Below, piece by piece: positions 9,789 through 19,307 of a DNA stretch of 64,000 nucleotides. Numbering within the stretch: position 1 is the stretch's first letter; every line of letters begins with the position of its first letter. The notes under the pieces were generated by a model. It ran no database searches, was not told where the DNA came from, and saw nothing but the letters and a program-made list of their open reading frames with translations. The stretch covers positions 124,001 through 188,000 of the forward strand of contig SVAI01000001.1 in assembly GCA_015059495.1 (NCBI GenBank). The letters are read 5' to 3'. The DNA comes from Bacillota bacterium (GTDB lineage Bacteria; Bacillota_I; Bacilli_A; RF39; UBA660). Made by a program: the position numbers and the translations under genes.

Positions 9789-11420
9789 ATGACAAATAAG
9801 GAATATGCAGATTTATTATTACCTAATGTAGAACATGATTGGACATATTATGAAGAAAAATATCCTAAAAGAGATTTAAAAGAAGGACAAATGGTTACAC
9901 GTTTTGCTCCATCTCCAACTGGATTCGTTCATATGGGTTCTTTATATGCATCATTTTTAGATTTACAAGTAGCTAAACAAACAAATGGTGTTTGTATGTT
10001 ACGTATCGAAGATACTGATGGTAAAAGAACTGTTGAAAATGGTGTTCAAGGTATAATAGATGATTTTAAAAATTTAAATATTAACTTTACTGAAGGTATG
10101 GGATTTGGTGGAAACTATGGACCATACTTACAAAGTGATAGAAAAGATATCTATCAAGCATATGCTAAAAAGTTAATCGAAGAGGATAAAGCATATCCAT
10201 GCTTTGCTACTGAAGAATATTTAAATGAAATAAGAGAATATCAAGCACAAAAGAAGATTAGAATAGGTATCTATAAAAAATATGCTAAAGATAGAGATTT
10301 ATCTAGAGATGAAGTTTTAGAAAAAATTAAAAATGGAGAAAAATATGTTATTAGATTAAAATCTCCAGGTGATTTTGATAATAAAGTAGTATTACATGAT
10401 TTAATTAAAGGTGATATTGAAATGCCTGAAAATGATATCGATGAAGTTATTATTAAAAGTGATGGACTTCCAACATATCACTTTGCTCATGCAATAGACG
10501 ATCACTTAATGCATACAACACATGTAATCAGAGGTGATGAGTGGGTATCATCTTATCCTAAACATGAACAATTCTTTAAAGTATTAGGATTTGAAATGCC
10601 TAAGTATGCACATATTGCACCAATCTCTAAAAGAGAAGGTAATATCGTAAGAAAACTATCAAAGAGAAAAGATGAAGATGCTGCTATATCTTATTATGTT
10701 AAAAAGGGTATTCCAACTGAAGTAATAAGACTATATTTAGCAACAATCTGTAACTATGATTTTGAAGAATGGTATACAGCTAATCCTGCTAAATCAATTG
10801 ATGATTTCACATTTGAATTTAATAAATGTCCAATCGGAGTAACTGTATTTGATATTGAAAAACTAATGTCTATATCTAAAATCTATTTCTCAAGATTAAA
10901 AAATACAACTCTTTTTGATATGTTAGATAAATATACTAAAGAATATGATGTAGATTTTAATAATATTATTAATAAAGATAAAGAATATACTTTAAATATC
11001 TTAAATATTGAAAGAGATATTGAAAGACCAAGAAAAGATATCGGAGCTCTAGAAGAAGTTAAATCTTCAATCTGGTATATGTATCCAGAATTATTTGATG
11101 CAAATACTGAAGAATATGCTGAAGTTAAAGCTTGTGATAAACAAATAGTAATTGATTATCTAAACAACGTATATGATGTAAATGATGATCAAGAAACTTG
11201 GTTCAATAAAGTAAAAGAATTCGCTGTTAATAATAATTATTGTGCAGATAAAAAAGTATATAAAGAAGATCCAGATAAATACAATGGTATGGTATCAGAC
11301 TTCTGCGCGTTATTAAGAATAATTATCTGTAAAAAGAATCAATCACCTAATATTTATTACTTAATTAAATATTTAGGTAAAGATGAATTATTAAAGAGAG
11401 TAGAATTATTTTATAAATAA
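9789..11420 (+). CDS. gltX: Glutamyl-tRNA synthetase
   Basis: RFAPSPTGFVHMGSLY (HIGH region), KLSKRKDEDA (KMSKS region). Confidence 0.95.
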   Translation: MTNKEYADLLLPNVEHDWTYYEEKYPKRDLKEGQMVTRFAPSPTGFVHMGSLYASFLDLQVAKQTNGVCMLRIEDTDGKRTVENGVQGIIDDFKNLNINFTEGMGFGGNYGPYLQSDRKDIYQAYAKKLIEEDKAYPCFATEEYLNEIREYQAQKKIRIGIYKKYAKDRDLSRDEVLEKIKNGEKYVIRLKSPGDFDNKVVLHDLIKGDIEMPENDIDEVIIKSDGLPTYHFAHAIDDHLMHTTHVIRGDEWVSSYPKHEQFFKVLGFEMPKYAHIAPISKREGNIVRKLSKRKDEDAAISYYVKKGIPTEVIRLYLATICNYDFEEWYTANPAKSIDDFTFEFNKCPIGVTVFDIEKLMSISKIYFSRLKNTTLFDMLDKYTKEYDVDFNNIINKDKEYTLNILNIERDIERPRKDIGALEEVKSSIWYMYPELFDANTEEYAEVKACDKQIVIDYLNNVYDVNDDQETWFNKVKEFAVNNNYCADKKVYKEDPDKYNGMVSDFCALLRIIICKKNQSPNIYYLIKYLGKDELLKRVELFYK

Positions 11421-11449
11421 TTCTACTTTTTAATTATATGGAGGTAAAA

Positions 11450-11953
11450 ATGTTTGAATATTATAATAGTATTAATAAAATACCAGAATATAGATATAAA
11501 AAAATGGCTGAAATATTAAATGCTTTTTCAATTGAATTACATGGACAAGAGTGGTTTGAACAAAGAAGAGAAACGTTCGAAAACGAAGGATATCAAAACT
11601 GGATTAATATGATAACTAATAATCCTAATTATCATATTATTATCTATTTAAAAGATAATAATATTATTGGCTTTATATGCTATGAATATACGGATAATAA
11701 AAGAGTATGTATCTGTGAAGTACAAATAATTAAAGAATATAGATATAAAGGATTAGTTAAAGTACTATTAAATGAAATGTTAAAACAAATAGATAAATCT
11801 AAATGTAATACATTCTTTGGAGGAATAAATCCAAATAACGAACATTCTATTTCAACATTTACTCATATAGGTATGGAACTTAAAGATAAATTTTATGAAA
11901 TATCATATGATAAATTAAATAATTATATCAATAACGTATCAAATTTGACATAA
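11450..11953 (+). CDS. GNAT family N-acetyltransferase
   Basis: CEVQIIKEYRYKGLVKVLLNEML motif A. Confidence 0.75.
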   Translation: MFEYYNSINKIPEYRYKKMAEILNAFSIELHGQEWFEQRRETFENEGYQNWINMITNNPNYHIIIYLKDNNIIGFICYEYTDNKRVCICEVQIIKEYRYKGLVKVLLNEMLKQIDKSKCNTFFGGINPNNEHSISTFTHIGMELKDKFYEISYDKLNNYINNVSNLT

Positions 11954-12000
11954 TCAAATGTTTGTGGTATAATTAATTCATATTTAGGGGGAATTTAAAA

Positions 12001-12432
12001 ATGAAAAATAAAACAAATACAGAAATGCCATTTGCAGCAGATCAAATGGAAACAATAAACAATATAATTATTGAGTTTGATGCAAATCAACCATATAGAG
12101 ATAGTTTAATGGCAAAATATTATTTTGAACCATTAAAACTATCTATATTAGAAATTTATGTTTTAGAGGAAATCAAAAGATCACATGATGGAATTATATT
12201 CGGAAGTGGAATTTATCAAATGTTAAAAGATAGAGCAAGAGAACAATTATCTGAAACATTATTAAGAAGTTATGATGAAAAAGTCAAAGAATATTCAACA
12301 AATCCAATTTACAGAGGACAAGTTTCAAAAGAAATAAAAGAAAATGTTGATCATGTTTATGATCCAACAGCTGATGTAATTGGATACGTAGTTAGACTTG
12401 AAAAAATAGCAAATAATAAAAGTTCAAGATAA
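12001..12432 (+). CDS. Hypothetical protein, paralogue of next gene
   Basis: LSILEIYVLEEI...; strong RBS. Confidence 0.6.
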   Translation: MKNKTNTEMPFAADQMETINNIIIEFDANQPYRDSLMAKYYFEPLKLSILEIYVLEEIKRSHDGIIFGSGIYQMLKDRAREQLSETLLRSYDEKVKEYSTNPIYRGQVSKEIKENVDHVYDPTADVIGYVVRLEKIANNKSSR

Positions 12433-12446
12433 TAGGGAGATTATTT

Positions 12447-12869
12447 ATGCAAAGTGTAATTTTTGATAAACATCAATGTTATCAAATCACAAATATTACA
12501 GGGCGAATAATGACAGATGAATTATATAAAATAGGATTAATAAGTGATTATTTTAAATATCCTGAAAGATTATCGATATTTGAAATCTATGTATTAGAAT
12601 ATCAAATGAAAAGACTTGGTGAATTTGAGTTTAATTTAGGATATTTTGATAAATTAGAAAAATGTGCAGGTGATACATTAAACCGTGGTACATATGATGA
12701 GTATAATGAATTTATTGAAAAATGGAATACAGAACAAGAATTTAGAGATTCAATGAGAGATAGATTTAAAGAAAATGATTTAAGAAATTTACCTGCAGCA
12801 GCAATCGCAGCATATAAATTAATTGAAACCTCTGAAAATAATATGAATAGAAATAACAGAGGAAGATAA
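12447..12869 (+). CDS. Hypothetical protein, paralogue of previous gene
   Basis: LSIFEIYVLEYQ... aligned with LSILEIYVLEEI... Confidence 0.6.
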   Translation: MQSVIFDKHQCYQITNITGRIMTDELYKIGLISDYFKYPERLSIFEIYVLEYQMKRLGEFEFNLGYFDKLEKCAGDTLNRGTYDEYNEFIEKWNTEQEFRDSMRDRFKENDLRNLPAAAIAAYKLIETSENNMNRNNRGR

Positions 12870-12882
12870 AAAGGGGATTTTT

Positions 12883-13200
12883 ATGGGAAAGAAAGATTTT
12901 TTAAAACTTAAAAAAGCGCTAATAATTGCAGCAATGTCAACAACAACTTTAAGTGCGTGCTCTATGCAACCGGAAGTAAAGGGTGCAAAAAGAATAGAGT
13001 CAAATGCATCATTTACCGATAGAATTTGTGTTGATAAAGATGGTAACGTAGTACTTGAAATAAAACCAAGACAAATAACACTTCAAAACGGACAACTAGA
13101 TTATGACGTTCCTGAAGAAGAAGGATATATGAAAGTAACTGATGAGAATGGTAGAACAATAGGTAGAAAAGTATTAATACCATCAAAAAAATACAGATAG
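12883..13200 (+). CDS. Small putative lipoprotein
   Basis: Signal peptide with lipobox-like TLSAC. Confidence 0.6.
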   Translation: MGKKDFLKLKKALIIAAMSTTTLSACSMQPEVKGAKRIESNASFTDRICVDKDGNVVLEIKPRQITLQNGQLDYDVPEEEGYMKVTDENGRTIGRKVLIPSKKYR

Positions 13201-13222
13201 AATACTATAAAGTATTCTATTT

Positions 13223-13251
13223 TTGACAAAAGAATAAAAAGGTGTTAAAAT
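13223..13251 (+). promoter_or_regulatory. Sigma-70-type promoter for trpS leader
   Basis: TTGACA-17 nt-TAAAAT. Confidence 0.7.
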
Positions 13252-13257
13252 TTAGAC

Positions 13258-13502
13258 ATATTTTAAATCAGTGATTTGGAGTAGTAATTATTTTTAAAAA
13301 CTTTAAAGAGAGCAGTTGATGATGGAAATACTGTAAGTGGAAAAATAATGAATGGACCAATGAGTGCTTTTCTGAAAATTAAAGTAGGAAAAGACGGGAT
13401 ATCTTACCCGTTATCAAGAAGACATATGTGATGGCATATGAAACTTATCTAACATTAGGTGGCTAGACTTTTTTCCTATACTTGGAGAAAAGTCTTTTTA
13501 TT
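13258..13502 (+). promoter_or_regulatory. T-box leader (Trp) upstream of trpS
   Basis: AGAGAGC element; specifier TGG at 13353-13355 (aaTGGACCAATGAG); aggTGGCtag matches the complement of GCCA; terminator agacttttttcc...ggagaaaagtcttttta. Confidence 0.8.
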
Positions 13503-13545
13503 TTATTGATTTAAAATTATAATATAAAAGAAAGAAGGAATATTT

Positions 13546-14640
13546 ATGAGTAATATTATTTTAACAGGCGATAGACCAACTGGAAGACTACACTTAGGTC
13601 ATTATGTAGGTTCACTAAAAAGAAGAGTAGAACTACAAAATAAAGGAGACTATGATAAATTCTTTATTATGATAGCAGATGCTCAAGCATTGACAGATAA
13701 TTCAGGTAATCCCCAAAAAGTAAGAGATAATATAATTGAAGTTATGTTAGATTATTTATCTGTAGGATTAGATCCTAATAAAGTTACTTTCCTAGTTCAA
13801 TCTAGTATTAGTGCTTTACCAGAACTAACTTGTTATTATATGAATTTAGTTACATTATCTAGAGTACTAAGAAATCCAACAATCAAATCAGAAATTAAAT
13901 TAAGAGGATTTGATAATGAAGATAGAGGAATACCTGTAGGTTTTGCTAATTATCCAATATCTCAAGCAGCAGATATTACAGCATTTAAAGCTAATATTAT
14001 TCCAGTAGGTGATGATCAATTACCAATGATTGAACAAACAAGAGAAATAGTAAGAAGCTTTAATTCAACATACAACAGTGAAGCTCTAGTAATACCTAAC
14101 GCAGTATTACCAGAAAATGAAGTATGTAATAGATTACCAGGAACAGATGGACAAGCTAAAATGTCTAAATCTTTAGGTAATTGTATTTACTTATCAGATG
14201 ATAGTGAAACTCTAAAGAAAAAAGTACAATCTATGTATACTGATCCTAATCATATTAAAATAACTGATCCAGGTAAAGTAGAAGGTAATATAGTATTTAC
14301 ATATCTAGATGCATTTGCAAGTGATGAACACTTTACTAAATACTTACCAGAATATAAAAACTTAGATGAATTAAAAGATCATTATAGAAAAGGTGGATTA
14401 GGAGATAGTAAGATTAAGATGTTCTTATATAACATATTAGAAGAATTATTAACTCCAATTAGAGAAAAAAGACATTACTATGAACAAAGAATAGAAGAAG
14501 TTTTAACAACACTTCAAAAAGGTACAGAAGAAGCTAATAAATACGCTAATAATACTCTAAAAGAAGTTAAAAATGCTATTGGAATTGATTACTTTGATAA
14601 TGATTCATTTATAAAAGAACAATCTAAAAAATACGAATAA
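13546..14640 (+). CDS. trpS: Tryptophanyl-tRNA synthetase
   Basis: GDRPTGRLHLGHYVGSL; KMSKSLGN. Confidence 0.95.
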   Translation: MSNIILTGDRPTGRLHLGHYVGSLKRRVELQNKGDYDKFFIMIADAQALTDNSGNPQKVRDNIIEVMLDYLSVGLDPNKVTFLVQSSISALPELTCYYMNLVTLSRVLRNPTIKSEIKLRGFDNEDRGIPVGFANYPISQAADITAFKANIIPVGDDQLPMIEQTREIVRSFNSTYNSEALVIPNAVLPENEVCNRLPGTDGQAKMSKSLGNCIYLSDDSETLKKKVQSMYTDPNHIKITDPGKVEGNIVFTYLDAFASDEHFTKYLPEYKNLDELKDHYRKGGLGDSKIKMFLYNILEELLTPIREKRHYYEQRIEEVLTTLQKGTEEANKYANNTLKEVKNAIGIDYFDNDSFIKEQSKKYE

Positions 14641-14698
14641 AATAACTTTTAAGAAACACTAAATTATGCTATACTTTAAATAGTAAAGGGTGTGGCAT

Positions 14699-16519
14699 AT
14701 GGATAGTAGTGTTTCTTTTATTATTTCATCACTAGTAGTATCACTAATTATGGCATTTACTTATTTTGCTAGAAAAAAAGTAAATACTAGTGAAACTAAA
14801 GTATATTCATATTTAATTATAATAAGTATATTAGGTTCTATAATAAGTATTCCATTATACTTTTTAATAAAAGATTATCAATCATTTAACTTATTTACAT
14901 TTTTAATACCTAGATTATATTTATTATATATAATGGTATTTGTATTTACTATTGTATGTTATTTTAGAGTAATAGCAGCTAAAATAAATGAAAAGTATTT
15001 CTTTGGTGATGTAGAAATGTTCTTTTCTATTTATTTGTTTATTAATTTAATAATTATATTAATATTACCAATGGAATATCATAATTCAAATGGTGAAGTA
15101 TATGTTAATGGTATAGCAGTATATTATACTTATATGTTATGTGCTTTAGAATGTATATATATGTTACTAGTATTAGTAAGAAATATAACAATGATTAAAA
15201 GTAAAAAGATAATACCAGTACTTATTTTAATAGTAATAGGTATTATGGCTGCCTTAATGCAATTCTTTAGTCCTGGTGTAAGAGTAATAACTTATGCTCT
15301 AAGTTTAATAGTACAAATTATGTTCTTTACTATTGAAAACCCAGATGTTAAATTATTAGAACAAGTACGTCTAGCTCAAGAAGAAACAGATAAAGCTAAT
15401 AAGACAAAGAGTGATTTCTTATCTATTATGTCTCATGAAATAAGAACACCACTTAATACAATAGTAGCATTCTCTGATTCACTAAAAGATAAAGATTTCC
15501 CTAAAAATGATAAAGAAGAAATCAAAGATATATATGATGCTTCATTATCTATTTTAGAAACAGTTAATGGTATTATAGATATATCTAAATTAGAAAACAA
15601 TACTTTAGAAATAGAGGAAGTAAACTATCAATTTTCTAAAGTGTATGATGAACTAGTAATGTTTACTAAAGAAAGATTAAAAGGTAATAAAAAGATTAAC
15701 TTTAAAACTAATTTAACTAATGATATGCCTAAATATTTATATGGTGATTCTTTTAGAATTAAACAAATAATGCTAAATCTATTAAGTAACGCTATTAAAT
15801 ATACTAAAGAAGGTTATATTGAATATGATGTTAGATGCATCAATAAAGGTGATATTTGTAGAATGGTAATAACTGTATCTGATTCAGGTAGAGGTATTAA
15901 AAAGAGTAATATAAATAGAATCTTTGATGATGAAAGAATTATTAACAATAAAAATATAGTAGAGGGTACTGGATTAGGTTTATCTGTTACTAAAAAGTTA
16001 TTAGAACTAATGGATGGCCAAATATTAGTACAATCTATTTATGGTAAAGGTTCTCAATTTAGAGTAGTTCTAGATCAAAAGATAGTTGAAGAACAAGAAA
16101 TAATAGAAAATAAAGAAAGACAAAATAAAGCTAATGAAATAACTGGTGATCTATCTCATAAAACAGTATTAATAGTAGATGATAATCAAATGAATCTAAA
16201 AGTAGCACAAAGACTACTTGCTAAATACAATATTAATATTGAAACTGCTAATTCAGGATTTAAGTGTTTAGACTTAGTTAAAGTTAATAAATATGACTTA
16301 ATTCTATTAGATGATATGATGCCTAAGATGAGTGGTAAAGAAACTCTAGAACAACTAAAAACGTATTCTAACTTCAACACACCAGTAGTAGTTTTAACTG
16401 CTAATGCTGTATATGGTGTTAAAGATGAATATATAACTTTAGGTTTTAATGATTACTTATCAAAACCTATTGAAAAAGATGAACTAAATAGAGTACTAAA
16501 AAAATACTTAGATAAATAA
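14699..16519 (+). CDS. Hybrid sensor histidine kinase (multi-TM sensor, HisKA, HATPase, receiver)
   Basis: SIMSHEIRTPLNTI H-box; GTGLGLSVTKKL; C-terminal receiver LILLDDMMPKMSG. Confidence 0.9.
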   Translation: MDSSVSFIISSLVVSLIMAFTYFARKKVNTSETKVYSYLIIISILGSIISIPLYFLIKDYQSFNLFTFLIPRLYLLYIMVFVFTIVCYFRVIAAKINEKYFFGDVEMFFSIYLFINLIIILILPMEYHNSNGEVYVNGIAVYYTYMLCALECIYMLLVLVRNITMIKSKKIIPVLILIVIGIMAALMQFFSPGVRVITYALSLIVQIMFFTIENPDVKLLEQVRLAQEETDKANKTKSDFLSIMSHEIRTPLNTIVAFSDSLKDKDFPKNDKEEIKDIYDASLSILETVNGIIDISKLENNTLEIEEVNYQFSKVYDELVMFTKERLKGNKKINFKTNLTNDMPKYLYGDSFRIKQIMLNLLSNAIKYTKEGYIEYDVRCINKGDICRMVITVSDSGRGIKKSNINRIFDDERIINNKNIVEGTGLGLSVTKKLLELMDGQILVQSIYGKGSQFRVVLDQKIVEEQEIIENKERQNKANEITGDLSHKTVLIVDDNQMNLKVAQRLLAKYNINIETANSGFKCLDLVKVNKYDLILLDDMMPKMSGKETLEQLKTYSNFNTPVVVLTANAVYGVKDEYITLGFNDYLSKPIEKDELNRVLKKYLDK

Positions 16520-16541
16520 TCTAAGTATTTTTATATAGTGT
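16502..16541 (+). terminator. Terminator after histidine kinase
   Basis: atacttagat-aaata-atctaagtat followed by ttta. Confidence 0.6.
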
Positions 16542-16637
16542 AAAGTAAAAAAGTGTTAATACTTAGTAAACAAAAATAGCAAAATATGACAAATTTTACA
16601 CAATTTATTATTTTTTTTAAAAAATATTAAAAAACAC

Positions 16638-16666
16638 TTTAAATTTTACACAATTTAATTTATAAT
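16638..16666 (+). promoter_or_regulatory. Promoter of an orphan transcription unit
   Basis: TTTAAA-17 nt-TATAAT followed by AAAGGAGGA. Confidence 0.55.
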
Positions 16667-16683
16667 GTTAAAGGAGGAACGGT

Positions 16684-16789
16684 ATAAAGTTTAAACACAT
16701 AAAAGTCTTACTACTAACTATTTCTTTATATTGTTTGTTTTATTAGTGAGTTTTTCTAACAATTATATTTTTAACAACGACGAATAGAA
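16684..16789 (+). pseudogene. Decayed micro-ORF (ATA start, single-nt frameshift)
   Basis: After aaaggagg: xKFKHIKVLLLTISLYCLF then, in the shifted frame, LLVSFSNNYIFNNDE*. Confidence 0.35.
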
Positions 16790-16849
16790 AAAGCATCTTA
16801 TGTATTTACCTGTACGCTAATAGATAACTCCAGTTTATATAACGTAACT

Positions 16850-16877
16850 AAAGACTAACTAATGTTAGTCTTTTTTT
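16850..16877 (+). terminator. Terminator of the orphan transcription unit
   Basis: aaagactaactaatgttagtcttttttt. Confidence 0.65.
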
Positions 16878-16959
16878 ACTTTCAAAACATATTAATAATA
16901 TCAATTTAACTTGATATTCTTTTTATATTCATTATATAATTAAGTTACAGGGTGGTAAT

Positions 16960-17376
16960 ATGAAGTATCCTATTAAATATATGCCAATGCATATCGTCGA
17001 AGATAACGTAATAAAAGCATATGTAGTTGTTAAATGTTATGTGCTTGATTCTTACTATGTCCAAGAAGTTAATGGAGATAAGAGAGTCTCATATAAGGTT
17101 GTACCTTTATATGATAGTCAATTACATAAACAAGATATAGTATACATAAATGGTCAGTGTATTAATGATACAAGTACTAGATATGTATTTGATGATGAAG
17201 CAGAAGCATTTAGATACACTAGAGCATTAAATAGGACACGAATAATAAATTATGATGAAAAATTAATAAGAAAATATGAAAGTATAGCATATCATTTATT
17301 ACATGAAGAAAATGATAAAATAATCGATTTTAATATTGCTAGACAAAGACTAAGAAAGAGAGAAGACTATGAATAA
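16960..17376 (+). CDS. Hypothetical protein
   Basis: ORF with RBS; overlaps next gene. Confidence 0.6.
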   Translation: MKYPIKYMPMHIVEDNVIKAYVVVKCYVLDSYYVQEVNGDKRVSYKVVPLYDSQLHKQDIVYINGQCINDTSTRYVFDDEAEAFRYTRALNRTRIINYDEKLIRKYESIAYHLLHEENDKIIDFNIARQRLRKREDYE

Positions 17377-17947
17377 TTGTTATTTAATAGCTTTTAATAA
17401 ACAACTTAGAAAAATCAACGTAGATCCTGAAATATTAAACGCTAATCAAGAAGAAGCAGATAAGTTAAGATTTATTGATTTTGCAACATCTAGATATGAT
17501 GAAAAAGAATTAAAAGAAAAACTATTCCAAAATGGAATAATTGAAAGTGTAGATACACCAATATGTATATCTAGAGTATCTACAATTGCTGGTAAAAAAG
17601 AAGCAACTAACTTTAGATTATTAACTAAAGGACCATATAATTACTTGCTTGAAAGTCTAGATAGTGCAATACTAGAAGATTTTCATAAGTTATACGATGG
17701 CGATAAAAACTTTAAAGAAATAGCTGATTTTATTATTGGACAAGATAATATTAAAAGAATATTCTATTTCAATGGTTACAGCGGTAGAGCTTATAAACTA
17801 GATTATCCAGATGCTAGAAATATAGTATTATCACAAAATATACATAGAATGTATGAAACATTAAGTAATTACCAAGATAAAAATAATAATTATGATCAAA
17901 GTAGTGATGAAATAATCTCTTTACTTGAACAAGGTAATACTTTATAA
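17369..17947 (+). CDS. Hypothetical protein
   Basis: ORF overlapping upstream stop. Confidence 0.6.
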   Translation: MNNCYLIAFNKQLRKINVDPEILNANQEEADKLRFIDFATSRYDEKELKEKLFQNGIIESVDTPICISRVSTIAGKKEATNFRLLTKGPYNYLLESLDSAILEDFHKLYDGDKNFKEIADFIIGQDNIKRIFYFNGYSGRAYKLDYPDARNIVLSQNIHRMYETLSNYQDKNNNYDQSSDEIISLLEQGNTL

Positions 17948-17967
17948 TTATATAGGAGGTTTTAAAA

Positions 17968-18540
17968 ATGGAAGATAGAGTAAATAAATTATATAAAATA
18001 GTTATAGTTATATTAGTTATTGTTTCAATTGATTTATTATTAAATCTAACTTCAGTATTTAGTGTTAAAAAGACTGATGAATCAACAAACACAAGTTCAA
18101 ATACACAAACTCAAACACAAACAACAAGTGAATATGATGTATCATCATTTAAGACACTATCAAATAAAGAAGTAGTAGATTTATTTAATGATAAGAAAGG
18201 TACTTATGTTGTATACTTAGGTAGATCAACATGTAGTGCATGTGTAAGTTTCTTACCAACATTAAAAACAATGCAATCTAAATATAATTATGTAACTCAA
18301 TACTTAGATATCACTACAGTAGTTAGAGATAGTGAAGATTACAATAACTTAATGAAGAAATTAGAATCTAAAGTAACTTTAACTGTTAATGGTGAAACTA
18401 AGACTCAAAACTTTAGTGAATACTTCGGATATACTCCAATGACATTTATTATCAAGAATGGTAAATTCGCTGATGGTATAGTAGGAGCTTATTCAGAAGC
18501 TAAATTCGAAGAATTCTTAAACAATAATGGAATTAAATAA
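17968..18540 (+). CDS. Membrane-anchored thioredoxin-fold protein
   Basis: N-terminal TM; YVVYLGRSTCSACVSFLPTLK (CxxC). Confidence 0.75.
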   Translation: MEDRVNKLYKIVIVILVIVSIDLLLNLTSVFSVKKTDESTNTSSNTQTQTQTTSEYDVSSFKTLSNKEVVDLFNDKKGTYVVYLGRSTCSACVSFLPTLKTMQSKYNYVTQYLDITTVVRDSEDYNNLMKKLESKVTLTVNGETKTQNFSEYFGYTPMTFIIKNGKFADGIVGAYSEAKFEEFLNNNGIK

Positions 18541-18566
18541 AGCATTCAAATGAATGCTTTTTTAAT
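18539..18566. terminator. Bidirectional terminator hairpin
   Basis: aaagcattcaaatgaatgctttttt between convergent genes. Confidence 0.6.
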
Positions 18567-19236
18567 TACAATTACTTTCTAAATTAAGTGGTATTTCATA
18601 ATTTTTAGTAGTACCATCATCTTTAATTGCTTTAATATTTAACTTTATCGTATTATTATCATAATTCTTACATACTTGCTCATAATTATCTATATAAAAT
18701 GATACTTCATTTAAATATTCTTTTAACGTTGTATTTTCTTTAAATATACATGATTTAATTAATATATTATCTTCAAATAAATTACATTCTATACGTTTAT
18801 ATATAACATTATCTTCACAGCCATTATAATTAACTTTAGATATAAATATAGATGATTTATTCTTATCATATGTAATCATACCATTAACATCAAAATCAGA
18901 ACACATAGATGATACACTAGAGGTATTAAAACCATCATTGTTAATATGATTAATAACAAATATACTAATAATTATTAATAAAATAATAATAAAAGGTATT
19001 AATAATTTCTTATATATTCTTTTTTTAGCAACTGAACCATCTAAAATATCTTCAACATTTATATTAAAATCCTTAGCCATTTGTCTAATTAACAATATAT
19101 CAGGTAAATTTTTACCATTTTCCCACTTTGAAACAGCCTGATAAGTAACATTATATTTATCGGCTAAATCTTTTTGAGTTAAGTTATTCTTAACTCTTAT
19201 TTCTTTAATAAATTGTCCTATTTTTTCTGGGTTCAT
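18562..19236 (-). CDS. XRE-family transcriptional regulator with C-terminal TM/extracellular domain
   Basis: IGQFIKEIRVKNNLTQKDLADKYNVTYQAVSKWENGKNLPD. Confidence 0.85.
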   Translation of the reverse strand: MNPEKIGQFIKEIRVKNNLTQKDLADKYNVTYQAVSKWENGKNLPDILLIRQMAKDFNINVEDILDGSVAKKRIYKKLLIPFIIILLIIISIFVINHINNDGFNTSSVSSMCSDFDVNGMITYDKNKSSIFISKVNYNGCEDNVIYKRIECNLFEDNILIKSCIFKENTTLKEYLNEVSFYIDNYEQVCKNYDNNTIKLNIKAIKDDGTTKNYEIPLNLESNCN

Positions 19237-19307
19237 AGCTACTCCTTTAACAGTTTTATTATAGCATAAAATATGATATAATTATATATATATTTAGAGG
19301 TAATTAT

